A stretch of DNA of 64,000 nt. Source: Sphingomonadales bacterium. GTDB taxonomy: Bacteria > Pseudomonadota > Alphaproteobacteria > Sphingomonadales > Govanellaceae. Below the pieces are notes generated by a model. It saw only the letters and a program-made list of their open reading frames with translations. It searched no databases and was not told where the DNA came from. Location: the NCBI GenBank assembly GCA_019455285.1, contig JACFMS010000017.1, positions 1 through 64,000 of the forward strand, given 5' to 3'. The position numbers and the translations under genes were made by a program. Below, piece by piece: positions 56,582 to 64,000 of the stretch; position 1 is the stretch's first letter; each line of letters begins with the position of its first letter.

Positions 56582-57343
56582 ATGGCGATGGCCAAGATTG
56601 CGGTGAAGGGCGGCGTGGCCCTGGTGACGGGGGCGGCGGGAGGGATCGGCTCAGCGCTAGTCCAGGAACTGCTGGACCGTCAGGCCCGACGAATTTATTG
56701 CGCCGACTTGGCGCCGTTCTCTCCCCGCTGGCTGGGGAGCAGCCGCGATGAACGTCTTATTCCCTTATCTCTTGATATCACCGATGAGCGCAGCATCGCA
56801 GAGGCGGCAAAAATCTGCACCGATATTTCCTTGCTTTTCAATGTGGCGGGGCAGTGCGCCTGGCAAGGCTTCGTCGATCCCTTCGACATCAACAAGGCGC
56901 AACGGGAAATGGCAATAAATTTTTGGGGTCCGGTTAGCCTGACGCATCACTTAATCCCTACACTGCGAAGAAATCACCCGTCAGCCATTGTCAACATGGC
57001 CTCGTTCGCCGCCTTCGTCAGCCTGCCGATGGTAGGAAGTTACAGCGCAACGAAAAGCGCCTTAAAAAGCTATACGGAATGCTTGCATGCCGAACTTCAA
57101 GGGCAAGACGTCCATGTCATGGGCGTCTATCCTGGACCGGTGGACACCGCCATGAACCGTTATCGCAAGGACGGCGAACCAGCCTCGCCGCAATCGGTTG
57201 CGCGCTCGATTCTGGATGGCCTTGAGAGGCAAGAAGAGTATTGTTTCCCGGACGCTTGGTCGGCTGAGTGGGCCGACCGCTATTGGAGTGGACCGAAGGA
57301 AACACTATCAATATTGCGAGGAAATACCGCCACATCCGACTGA
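56582..57343 (+). CDS. Short-chain dehydrogenase/reductase
   Basis: The 253-residue classical SDR has cofactor motif VTGAAGGIGSALV, the NVAG strand motif, and the catalytic YSATK (Tyr and Lys), with the Ser in the preceding VNMASF segment. Later, VYPGPVDTAM is typical of NAD(P)-binding SDRs. AGAGGAG lies just upstream of the ATG. Ten bases separate it from the TetR gene, so the two form an operon. It probably oxidises or reduces a carbonyl or alcohol intermediate of the catabolic region. Confidence 0.9.
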   Translation: MAMAKIAVKGGVALVTGAAGGIGSALVQELLDRQARRIYCADLAPFSPRWLGSSRDERLIPLSLDITDERSIAEAAKICTDISLLFNVAGQCAWQGFVDPFDINKAQREMAINFWGPVSLTHHLIPTLRRNHPSAIVNMASFAAFVSLPMVGSYSATKSALKSYTECLHAELQGQDVHVMGVYPGPVDTAMNRYRKDGEPASPQSVARSILDGLERQEEYCFPDAWSAEWADRYWSGPKETLSILRGNTATSD

Positions 57344-57353
57344 GAGGGAAACG

Positions 57354-57989
57354 ATGCCGCAAATAAAAAAACCAGCCGTTCGTGATAGAATCTTAAAAAG
57401 TGCGGACCGGCTTTTTGAAAAGAAATCCTATGTCGGCACAACCTTGGCCGCCATCGCCAAGGATTCCAAAACGTCGATCGGCAGCATCTATATTTATTTT
57501 TCCTCAAAGATCGAAATTTTTTATACTTTATATACGCCGTGGTTTAGGACCCAGATTGAGAATCTGGAAAAAAGCGCTGCAAAAATTTCTTCTCCGGAGG
57601 AACGTCTACGACATATCCTGCACGTGTTCTGGTATGAAATACCCACGGCCCGCAAAGGCTTTTCCAATAACCTCATTCAGGCCATTTCCGGCGCCGAACC
57701 AGGACAGAGAAGTTTTGATCTGCTGTGGTGGGCATCAGATAGATTGATGAATCTCATCCGCGCCTGCCTGCCTGCAGAGCGGCACGGCATCTTATCCGGC
57801 CGCGTCTTGGCGGATATTCTGTTCATGGCCTATGGCGGTTATAGCATCAACTATAAATTCGGCTTTCCCCATGAGCGCATTGCCGAGGCGGTGGACCTCA
57901 TGACCGCCCTCCTGTTGGGAAAGCCGGTGGCGGCGCGCAAGCTGGACCCCATGTTCGGCTATCGTATCGACGGCCCCGCTGACAAATGA
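57354..57989 (+). CDS. TetR family transcriptional regulator, likely repressor of the GAATnnnATTC sites
   Basis: The 211-residue protein has a TetR helix-turn-helix at about 8-55 (RDRILKSADRLFEKKSYVGTTL, then TSIGSIYIYFSSK). The helical C-terminal domain is not assigned to a known ligand class. ATG 57354 follows GAGAGGG; the open frame reaches back into the SDR gene without homology. Its own operon and two other promoters nearby carry the same 11-bp palindrome, which makes it the best candidate to bind there. That assignment is inference from position. Confidence 0.88.
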   Translation: MPQIKKPAVRDRILKSADRLFEKKSYVGTTLAAIAKDSKTSIGSIYIYFSSKIEIFYTLYTPWFRTQIENLEKSAAKISSPEERLRHILHVFWYEIPTARKGFSNNLIQAISGAEPGQRSFDLLWWASDRLMNLIRACLPAERHGILSGRVLADILFMAYGGYSINYKFGFPHERIAEAVDLMTALLLGKPVAARKLDPMFGYRIDGPADK

Positions 57990-58099
57990 GGAGGCCTGAA
58001 GAGAGCCGACTGTGCTATCACGACAACAGCCTAACGCCTTAACAGACAGCAAAAAATAGCCCAAGAATACGCTGCCCCAATGAAATTTTACGCTTTGTC

Positions 58100-58129
58100 T
58101 TGACGCGTGTTCAATAAAGAATATAATTC
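58100..58129 (+). promoter_or_regulatory. Promoter with overlapping operator before the propeller gene (shared motif copy 3)
   Basis: TTGACG (58100-58105), a 16-base spacer and TATAAT (58122-58127) make a strong vegetative promoter. The -10 box lies inside GAATATAATTC (58119-58129), the third copy of the GAATnnnATTC palindrome. The layout suggests repression by a dimeric regulator. Confidence 0.7.
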
Positions 58130-58229
58130 AATAAAAAACGATATACTTTTTTAGCAACATTGCCGGGCGCTGATGAAAATCGTTGATCGAGCGCCCCCAT
58201 CCGCCGCCAATTTCCAGGGGAGAATTCTG

Positions 58230-59822
58230 ATGCGGTCATCGTTTTCGCCAGTCGCGTTAAGTTGCGGCATCATGCTGCTTACGGCGGCCTCGACATGGGC
58301 GGGCGCTTCCCGACCCGCCATCCCCACCTCCGATCTGGCGGGCATCGTCCGCGCGGAAAATGGTCAGCCGGTCTCAGAAGCGCTGGTCACGGCGCGCAAT
58401 GACCAAAAGAAGGTTTCGGTATCCGTCTATACGTCGGCGGCAGGCCGGTTTGAGTTCAGCAATCTTTGGGATGGGAATTACCGCGTAACTGCCCGCAAGA
58501 CGGGTTTGCAATCCTCTCCCCTTGAAACGCGGGTTGCCCGTGGCAAGGCGGTGTCGGATCTGCGCCTAGCTTTGCCGTCCAGCGCGCAACCCTTGGTCAA
58601 GACCGACCCGGAATTCCTGCGAGACTTGCCCGACGGCGAAGGCAAATCCCTGGTGCGGTCGGTCTGCATACAGTGCCACGGATTGACGGAACAAATCGCA
58701 TTCCAGAAAAAGACGCCGCAGGAATGGGCGCTCAGCGTCGATAGCATGCTGGCTAAGATCGCGCCGCTGCCAGCGGGCCAGCGCGAGATCATCCTCGACT
58801 TCCTTAACGCTCATTTTGGCCCCACCAGCAGTCGTGAAAAAAATACCGACGTCCTTGAGATGGCCGGAGACTACGCCGCCAACGTGGTGATCACCGAATA
58901 TGACATGCCGCCCCACAAAGGCGAAACTTATGAGAAAACCGCCGGCGCAAAGGTGACAGCCCACGATGTCCGCGTGGATAAAAATGGCAATGTCTGGATT
59001 TCCGAAATGGGACGGGATGCGCTGGTCATGCTCAACCCCAAGGACGCCACGTATAAGGAGTATGACATCGCCTACCCCGGCTCGGCCCCGCATGGCATCA
59101 TCATTGACAAAAAGGGCGACATTTGGGTCACGCTGATCTGGGCGGACCGGATTTTGAAGTTTGACCCTGTGCTGGAAAAATTCACGGTTGATTTCAAAAT
59201 TCCGGCTCCCCAATCATGGCCGCACACCAATGTGGTCGACAGTAAAGGACGCATCTGGGTTACGGAAATGTACGGCAACGCCATCGGTCGTTATGATCCG
59301 TCCGATAATTCTTTCAAGAGATACCCCGTGCCGACGCCCCGGGCCACGCCTTATGGCCTGACGGTGGATCAGCAGGATAACGTGTGGTTTACCGGTATCA
59401 CTTATCACAAATTCGGCAAGATCAACGCCGCGGACGACAAGATCACCGAATACCCGACGCCGACGCCCTTATCGGCGACGCGAAAGATGGCGGTAGACAA
59501 GCAGGGCATCGTGTGGTGCACGGAATTCGGCGTCGGCAAGCTGGCGAAGATGGATCCCGCCACCGGCAACATTACGGAATATAATCTGCCGTCAAAATAT
59601 TCGTCGCCCTATGACGTGACCGTGGCGCCCGACGGCAAAATCTGGTTCCCGGATTTCACCGGCAACAATATCATCTCATTTGATCCAATCACCGAGAAGT
59701 TCCTGCAATACCGCATCCCAACGGACTTCTCGCGCCCGAGGATTGTCGATATCGGCAAAGACGGCGTTGTTTGGTTCTCCGAGTCTGAAGCCGGCCGCGT
59801 CGCGCGGTTGGAGATAAGGTAA
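58230..59822 (+). CDS. Exported protein: carboxypeptidase-regulatory-like domain, cytochrome c motif and Vgb-like seven-bladed propeller
   Basis: The 530-residue protein has a signal peptide ending STWAGA. An Ig-like CarboxypepD_reg domain follows at about 36-115. A heme c attachment site, CIQCH, lies at 146-150 in a short cytochrome-like segment. From about residue 210 to the end there are seven repeats of a W-[VF]-[ST]-E type (NVWISEMGRDA, RIWVTEMYGNA, IVWCTEFGVGK, VVWFSESEAGR and others), as in virginiamycin B lyase. A heme group suggests a periplasmic oxidoreductase role rather than antibiotic cleavage. GGGGAGAA precedes ATG 58230. It is under the GAATnnnATTC operator. Confidence 0.83.
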   Translation: MRSSFSPVALSCGIMLLTAASTWAGASRPAIPTSDLAGIVRAENGQPVSEALVTARNDQKKVSVSVYTSAAGRFEFSNLWDGNYRVTARKTGLQSSPLETRVARGKAVSDLRLALPSSAQPLVKTDPEFLRDLPDGEGKSLVRSVCIQCHGLTEQIAFQKKTPQEWALSVDSMLAKIAPLPAGQREIILDFLNAHFGPTSSREKNTDVLEMAGDYAANVVITEYDMPPHKGETYEKTAGAKVTAHDVRVDKNGNVWISEMGRDALVMLNPKDATYKEYDIAYPGSAPHGIIIDKKGDIWVTLIWADRILKFDPVLEKFTVDFKIPAPQSWPHTNVVDSKGRIWVTEMYGNAIGRYDPSDNSFKRYPVPTPRATPYGLTVDQQDNVWFTGITYHKFGKINAADDKITEYPTPTPLSATRKMAVDKQGIVWCTEFGVGKLAKMDPATGNITEYNLPSKYSSPYDVTVAPDGKIWFPDFTGNNIISFDPITEKFLQYRIPTDFSRPRIVDIGKDGVVWFSESEAGRVARLEIR

Positions 59823-60304
59823 GCGCCAACACCCGATAGTGTCCGGAATGTTTTGCACCTTGAGCAGGCGACGGCTCAATGGGTTGCTCTATGGTCGACA
59901 TAGGACGGCGCCATGTTCATCATACTTACGGGGCGGCCACTGGCAGCTAGGACCGTCTGCAAAAACTCCGACCATACGCGTTCAGCGCGCGATCTCCTCG
60001 CCGCCAGCGTAGCAGGCAAGGCGCACTAAGCCCAAGCTTACCGGTACCGACGCCATCACCCCAAAGTCCCGCGGCATTCCGTAGGCTTGCGGCAGGCGCT
60101 AAAAATAATTTAACTTATTAATATATAAGAGAAAAATAGCTGTCGGAGGGGGTGGGATTGTGAAAAACGCTTACGTGTTTCGCGTTTTTCATCCTCGGGG
60201 GATTAAAATCCCCTCGGACCGCCTCGCTGAACGCTCGGCGTCGTTCGCCCGCTTACGCCGGCTTCACCGAACCCTGTGGGCTCTCGGTCATCCACCCTTT
60301 CCGG
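59823..60304. other. Non-coding stretch with multiple hairpins beside the tRNA gene
   Basis: No protein gene is supported here. Near 59840 is a TGTCCGGAATGTTTTGC-like sequence that may be a decayed insertion-sequence end. From about 60160 on, hairpins follow closely: TGAAAAACGC (60161-60170) with GCGTTTTTCA (60182-60191), and GGGGATT (60198-60204) with AATCCCC (60207-60213), then GAACG/CGTTC-type stems within the GC-rich 60215-60300 segment. Read on the minus strand this lies directly downstream of tRNA-Ser and its terminator, and could be a structured RNA. Confidence 0.45.
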
Positions 60305-60338
60305 CCATTATAAAAGCCCCTCGTGGGGGCTGTTATAA
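60305..60338 (-). terminator. Terminator of tRNA-Ser
   Basis: On the minus strand AGCCCC and GGGGCT pair around a short loop and are followed by TTTTA. The outer bases CCATTATAA and TTATAATGG extend the stem, so the whole inverted repeat spans 60305-60341 and touches the tRNA CCA end. Confidence 0.8.
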
Positions 60339-60428
<90 letters not shown>

Positions 60429-60477
60429 GCATCGGTCTTGGGCTCGTGGCTAAAGAGCCCGGCGGTAAACGGCGCGC

Positions 60478-60506
60478 ACCATAGCGGATGCCCTCGCCCC
60501 TCGCAA
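60478..60506 (-). promoter_or_regulatory. Probable promoter of tRNA-Ser
   Basis: On the minus strand TTGCGA and TATGGT are 17 bases apart, with the -10 box about 50 bases upstream of the tRNA 5' end. Confidence 0.5.
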
Positions 60507-60630
60507 GGTCGTATTGCTGGTTGTCGATCCCCTCCCCTATGGATAGGATAAACCGCGACAAGGCCAACACTCAGTGGAGTTTTCCGATACGAAGGGCGAC
60601 TTTGCTGAAAAAAGCAGCGGGTACAGCGTG

Positions 60631-62400
60631 ATGAATGCCACGGATCAACCTTTGCCCCCGAATGGCCCGCCACCCTGGTCAATCCTGGTCGAAGCCATCG
60701 AAAGCTTATCTGCCGCCCGCACTCTGGAGCGGATCATAGAGATCGTTCGCCTGGCGGCGCGCGACATTTCCGGAGCCGACGGTGTCACCTTCGTGCTGCG
60801 CGACGGCGATCTTTGCCATTACGTGGATGAAAACGCCATCAGCCCGTTATGGAAGGGGCAGAAGTTTCCCATGTCCGCCTGCATTTCCGGCTGGGCGATG
60901 CTCAACAAGCGCACGGCCGTAATCCCTGATATCTATGTCGACCCGCGCATTCCCCATGACGCCTATCGGCCGACATTCGTCAAAAGCCTGATCATGGTGC
61001 CGGTCAGGGTGGAAGATCCGCTGGCCGCCATCGGCGCCTACTGGGCTAACCATCATCTTCCCAACGCCCATGAAACCGCCTTACTGGAAAGTCTGGCGCG
61101 GGCCACCGCCATTTCGCTGGCCAATGTCTCGCTGGAAAGTTCGCTCCGCGCGGCGACGGCGCAGGCCGTCACTCAGGCGGAGGAAATCCGCGCCGCCTAC
61201 GCCGAGGTCAAGCGCGAGGCGATGCAACGCCAGCAAACGGAAGAGCAACTGCGCCAGTCGCAAAAGATGGAAGCCATTGGCCAGCTCACCGGCGGCATGG
61301 CGCACGATTTCAACAATCTCTTGAGCGTCATCATCGGGAATCTTGATCTGCTGCTGTCGGAAAAGGAAAATGACCCGACGACCCAAGAGCTTGCCGGCCA
61401 TGCGCTGGAGGCGGCGTTGAGGGGTGCCGATCTGATCCGCCGCCTCTTGGCCTTCGCCCGCCGTCAACCGCTGCAACCGCGTCGCGTCGATGTCAATGAA
61501 CTGGTCCGCAAGCTGGCGATGCTGATGCAAAGAATGTTGGGGGAACACATCAAGGTCGAGCTGGATCTATCGGGCGACGTCTGGCCCGTCATTGTTGATC
61601 CGGCGCAACTCGAGACCAGCCTCGCCAATCTCGCCACCAACGCCCGCGACGCCATGCCCCAGGGCGGTCGGCTGCGCATCGCCACGGCCAATCGCTATCT
61701 GGACGAAGATTATGCCGCCCGGTACGCTGAAGTTATCGTCGGCGATTACGCCATGATCGAGGTCACCGATTCCGGCATGGGCATTCCCAGCCATCTGATA
61801 GGCCGTATTTTCGAACCGTTTTTTACCACCAAAGCGCAGGGCAAAGGCACCGGCCTGGGCCTCGCCATGGTTTTTGGCTTCATCAAGCAATCTGGCGGCC
61901 ATATCAATGTCTATAGCGAGGAAGGAATGGGAACCACCTTCCGTCTATACGTTCCGCGCGCCCTTGATGAGGCGCAGGAGCCGGATGCCGTACCGGAAAA
62001 AACCGCCGCCATCGGAAAAGGGGAAGCGGTGCTTATCGCCGAGGACAATGCGGAAGTGCGGCGCGTCGCGGCGATGCAGCTGACCAGTCTCGGCTATCGC
62101 GTCCTGGAAGCAAGCGATGTCAGCGCCGCGCTGAAGGCGTTGGAGAGCAACCAGGTTGATCTCCTGCTGACCGACATCATCATGCCCGGCGGACGCAGCG
62201 GCTATGATCTTGCCCATGCCGCACTGGCGCGCTGGCCCGCCTTGCGCATCGTTCTGACCTCAGGCTTTCCGGATGCCATGGGCAAGGACGAACCGGCGAT
62301 GGCCAAGCTGCCCATGCTCAATAAACCTTACCGCAAGGACGACCTGGCCCGCGCCTTGCGCCTGGCGCTGGAGGGTCCGCCGCCCGATCAAGCGTCATAG
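60631..62400 (+). CDS. Hybrid sensor histidine kinase with GAF and receiver domains
   Basis: The 589-residue protein has no membrane helix, so it senses a cytosolic signal. A GAF domain spans about 25-165. A coiled-coil linker leads to the phosphoacceptor motif MAHDFNNLL (H225), then an ATPase domain with [19 protein letters not shown] and [11 protein letters not shown]-terminal receiver domain has the AEDN acidic pair, phosphoacceptor Asp in [10 protein letters not shown] and Lys in NKPY. ATG 60631 is chosen; the frame extends upstream to a GTG at 60574. No output gene is next to it, so its target is elsewhere. Confidence 0.9.
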   Translation: MNATDQPLPPNGPPPWSILVEAIESLSAARTLERIIEIVRLAARDISGADGVTFVLRDGDLCHYVDENAISPLWKGQKFPMSACISGWAMLNKRTAVIPDIYVDPRIPHDAYRPTFVKSLIMVPVRVEDPLAAIGAYWANHHLPNAHETALLESLARATAISLANVSLESSLRAATAQAVTQAEEIRAAYAEVKREAMQRQQTEEQLRQSQKMEAIGQLTGGMAHDFNNLLSVIIGNLDLLLSEKENDPTTQELAGHALEAALRGADLIRRLLAFARRQPLQPRRVDVNELVRKLAMLMQRMLGEHIKVELDLSGDVWPVIVDPAQLETSLANLATNARDAMPQGGRLRIATANRYLDEDYAARYAEVIVGDYAMIEVTDSGMGIPSHLIGRIFEPFFTTKAQGKGTGLGLAMVFGFIKQSGGHINVYSEEGMGTTFRLYVPRALDEAQEPDAVPEKTAAIGKGEAVLIAEDNAEVRRVAAMQLTSLGYRVLEASDVSAALKALESNQVDLLLTDIIMPGGRSGYDLAHAALARWPALRIVLTSGFPDAMGKDEPAMAKLPMLNKPYRKDDLARALRLALEGPPPDQAS

Positions 62401-62416
62401 GGCTTTAAAATCCCGC

Positions 62417-63142
62417 CTACTTTGCCGCCAGGCTGTCGGCCAGCGCGCGCAGCAATGACGCGCCATCGCCGCGCCAGGCGCTGCCGTGCATGCAGGCCAG
62501 CGTGCCGGGCCGCAACGCCGCCAGGCGTTCCAACTGGGCGCGGGTATTCGGCCCATGGGCGTAGTAATCCATGGGGGCGCGAAAGGCCTCGCTCGGTCCC
62601 AGGATGTCGCGCTCCGTCAACGCCGGGTTATTCGCGCCGCCTTGGGTAAAAAGATCGCCGCACAGCAGCGTGGCGGTGCTCGCCTCCATCATAAAGCCGC
62701 AATCCCAACCGTGGGGGACTTGGGGAGTATCGAGCCATTGCACGGTCTTTTGCCCCAGGCTTACTTTTTCGCCGTCGGCCAGGGGGCGGGGCGGCCGGTC
62801 GGCGAAATCGCCGATCGAGGTCATGGCGCCGATGCCGCCGCACAACACCTCCGCCTGAGGCGCCAGCGCCAGGAACTGGTTCAGCGCCCCGCACTCGTCG
62901 GCTTCGAAATGGGAAAAGCCGATATAGCGCAGCCGTGAGAGCGGCAGCACCCGCTCGATGGCGGCGCGCACCGACGGGAACAACTGGCGCTGGCCGGTGT
63001 GAAACAACAGCGGCGCGTCATCGACGATCAGGTATTGATTAAAGGAGAAGCCATTGCCGTCGGGGGTGCCGGCAGGGGTGGACAGGCGGTAGATCTGGGG
63101 GGCGATTTCATCGATCCGGGTGGTATGGTTTGGGGTTGTCAT
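62417..63142 (-). CDS. Diiron metallo-beta-lactamase-fold protein (oxygen-binding ODP type)
   Basis: The 241-residue cytosolic protein has the flavodiiron-type metal motif, not the usual HxHxDH: SHFEADECG gives H78, E80 and D82. The rest of the set is H144 (VPHGWD), D163 (CGDLF) and H219 (MHGSAW). This pattern is that of the oxygen-reducing domain of flavodiiron proteins and of ODP oxygen sensors. There is no flavodoxin domain. It converges with the hybrid histidine kinase, 16 bases away. Oxygen or NO sensing or reduction is a reasonable guess. Confidence 0.85.
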   Translation of the reverse strand: MTTPNHTTRIDEIAPQIYRLSTPAGTPDGNGFSFNQYLIVDDAPLLFHTGQRQLFPSVRAAIERVLPLSRLRYIGFSHFEADECGALNQFLALAPQAEVLCGGIGAMTSIGDFADRPPRPLADGEKVSLGQKTVQWLDTPQVPHGWDCGFMMEASTATLLCGDLFTQGGANNPALTERDILGPSEAFRAPMDYYAHGPNTRAQLERLAALRPGTLACMHGSAWRGDGASLLRALADSLAAK

Positions 63143-63229
63143 GGGGCTGCTCTTTCATCTGGTGGGCTTTAACCTTACACCGGCCTTCAGGGCGGGTCAC
63201 CACCGGCGGCGCGTGCCCCGCCCTTAAGC

Positions 63230-63257
63230 TTGACTTTGGCCCTTCAATGGCTATAGT
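63230..63257 (+). promoter_or_regulatory. Promoter of the rplU-rpmA operon
   Basis: TTGACT (63230-63235) and TATAGT (63252-63257) are separated by 16 bases. This leaves a leader of about 170 bases before rplU, which could hold an autoregulatory structure; a short CCGG..CCGG stem lies near 63318-63333. Confidence 0.65.
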
Positions 63258-63432
63258 CCGCCCACTTCGGCCACGCCATGGCGGCGAGGGCCGGTTTTGT
63301 GTGTGCTAATAAAATCCGGTCTTTGGGCCGGCAAGAACCACAAATTATATTGGAACAACAGGCCATTACGGCGTCGCTCGGCTTCTGGCAAAGCTTCGCT
63401 CGGACGTGGCGAAAAAAGAATGGATTTTGACG

Positions 63433-63909
63433 ATGTTTGCAGTCGTAAAGACGGGCGGCAAGCAATATCGCGTTGCCCTCGACGACGTTATCACGGTCGA
63501 GAAGCTCAATGGCGATGCCGGCGCCGAGATCGCCTTGAGCGAGGTGCTGATGGTCGGCGATGATCAGGGGGTCAAGGTCGGCTCTCCCTTTATCGCCGGG
63601 GTTTCGGTGGCGGCCGAGATCGTCGAGCAGACCCGCGGCGACAAGGTGCTGATCTTCAAGAAGCGCCGCCGCCACCACTACCGCAAGCATGGCGGCCACC
63701 GCCAGGATTTGACGATGCTGCGCATCACCGGCATCGGCGACGTCAAGTCGACCAAGCCGAAGGCGGAAAAGAAGGCCAAGGCCGCGCCGGCTGAAACCAA
63801 GGCGGAAAAGCAGCCGGCCGCCAAGAAGGCAGCGCCGAAAAAGGCCGCGGCCGAGAAGAAACCGGCGGCTAAGAAGCCAGCCGCCAAGAAGCCCGCGAAA
63901 AAGGCTTAA
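63433..63909 (+). CDS. rplU: 50S ribosomal protein L21 with Lys/Ala-rich C-terminal tail
   Basis: L21 is a structural protein of the large ribosomal subunit. The first 103 residues are the L21 fold, starting [14 protein letters not shown] and including [24 protein letters not shown] tail of about 50 residues, made almost only of Lys, Ala, Pro and Glu ([12 protein letters not shown] and similar), follows, as is common in alphaproteobacterial L21. ATG 63433 is the family start; nine upstream codons are open but not conserved. rpmA begins 12 bases on. Confidence 0.97.
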   Translation: MFAVVKTGGKQYRVALDDVITVEKLNGDAGAEIALSEVLMVGDDQGVKVGSPFIAGVSVAAEIVEQTRGDKVLIFKKRRRHHYRKHGGHRQDLTMLRITGIGDVKSTKPKAEKKAKAAPAETKAEKQPAAKKAAPKKAAAEKKPAAKKPAAKKPAKKA

Positions 63910-63921
63910 GGAGAAGTCGAG

Positions 63922-64000
63922 ATGGCACATAAGAAAGCAGGCGGCAGTTCCAGAAACGGCCGCGATTCCGCCGGGCGTCGCCTGGGCGTGAAGAAATTCG
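63922..64000 (+). CDS. rpmA: 50S ribosomal protein L27, truncated by the window edge
   Basis: Only the first 26 codons lie within the window. They read [16 protein letters not shown] followed by [10 protein letters not shown], the invariant N-terminus of L27. GGAG lies 9 bases before the ATG. It forms the usual operon with rplU. Confidence 0.96.
   Translation, partial: MAHKKAGGSSRNGRDSAGRRLGVKKF

Overview
The window looks like chromosomal DNA of a GC-rich alphaproteobacterium. The evidence is the phoR-pstSCAB-phoU-phoB block, the glmU-glmS pair, rplU-rpmA, a complete exosortase A (XrtA) exopolysaccharide locus, and two large TonB-dependent receptors of the type common in Sphingomonadales, Kordiimonadales and relatives. 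The order cannot be fixed from this sequence alone. No prophage, CRISPR array or intact insertion sequence was seen.

Layout. 1-4.5 kb: glmU-glmS (cell-wall UDP-GlcNAc supply) diverge from gph; the gap between them holds four evenly spaced perfect 11-bp inverted repeats. 4.5-7.3 kb: a tightly overlapping minus-strand operon encodes a Tat-signal-like small protein, a PqqD-like chaperone, an HprK-related kinase and a nucleotidyltransferase (the 'HPr-rel-A' type system, function unknown). 7.6-15.1 kb: phosphate sensing and uptake, with a clear Pho box before pstS. 15.5-16.6 kb: a small membrane protein and a periplasmic trypsin-like protease. 16.6-34.2 kb: the XrtA locus, all on the minus strand. 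It encodes an acyl/AMP ligase, a PLP decarboxylase, a glutaminase-dead asparagine-synthetase-like protein, an export lipoprotein, a chain-length protein with a frameshifted C-terminus, a tyrosine autokinase, an outer-membrane barrel, an AAA ATPase, a deacetylase, a FemAB protein, a glycosyltransferase, an exosortase fused to EpsI, and an active amidotransferase.

34.5-41.1 kb: assorted genes, including a four-helix membrane protein, an SRPBCC protein, an NTF2-like/TetR operon with a visible promoter-operator, a TPR protein, a cysteine-synthase-like enzyme and katG. 41.2-59.8 kb: an accessory catabolic region. One operon runs TonB receptor - cupin - ThDP enzyme - coniferyl-aldehyde-dehydrogenase-like ALDH - second ThDP enzyme. 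It is followed by an HSL esterase, an AraC regulator, an AAHS-type MFS transporter with an alpha/beta hydrolase, a second TonB receptor, an SDR-TetR pair, and a secreted cytochrome c/seven-bladed propeller protein. The second receptor, the SDR-TetR pair and the propeller gene share a GAATnnnATTC palindrome, suggesting one small regulon. The gene set fits import and breakdown of an aromatic or acyloin-type compound, but the substrate is an inference.

59.8-64 kb: a hairpin-rich non-coding stretch, tRNA-Ser(CGA) with promoter and terminator, a hybrid GAF histidine kinase, a diiron metallo-beta-lactamase-fold protein, and the start of rplU-rpmA.
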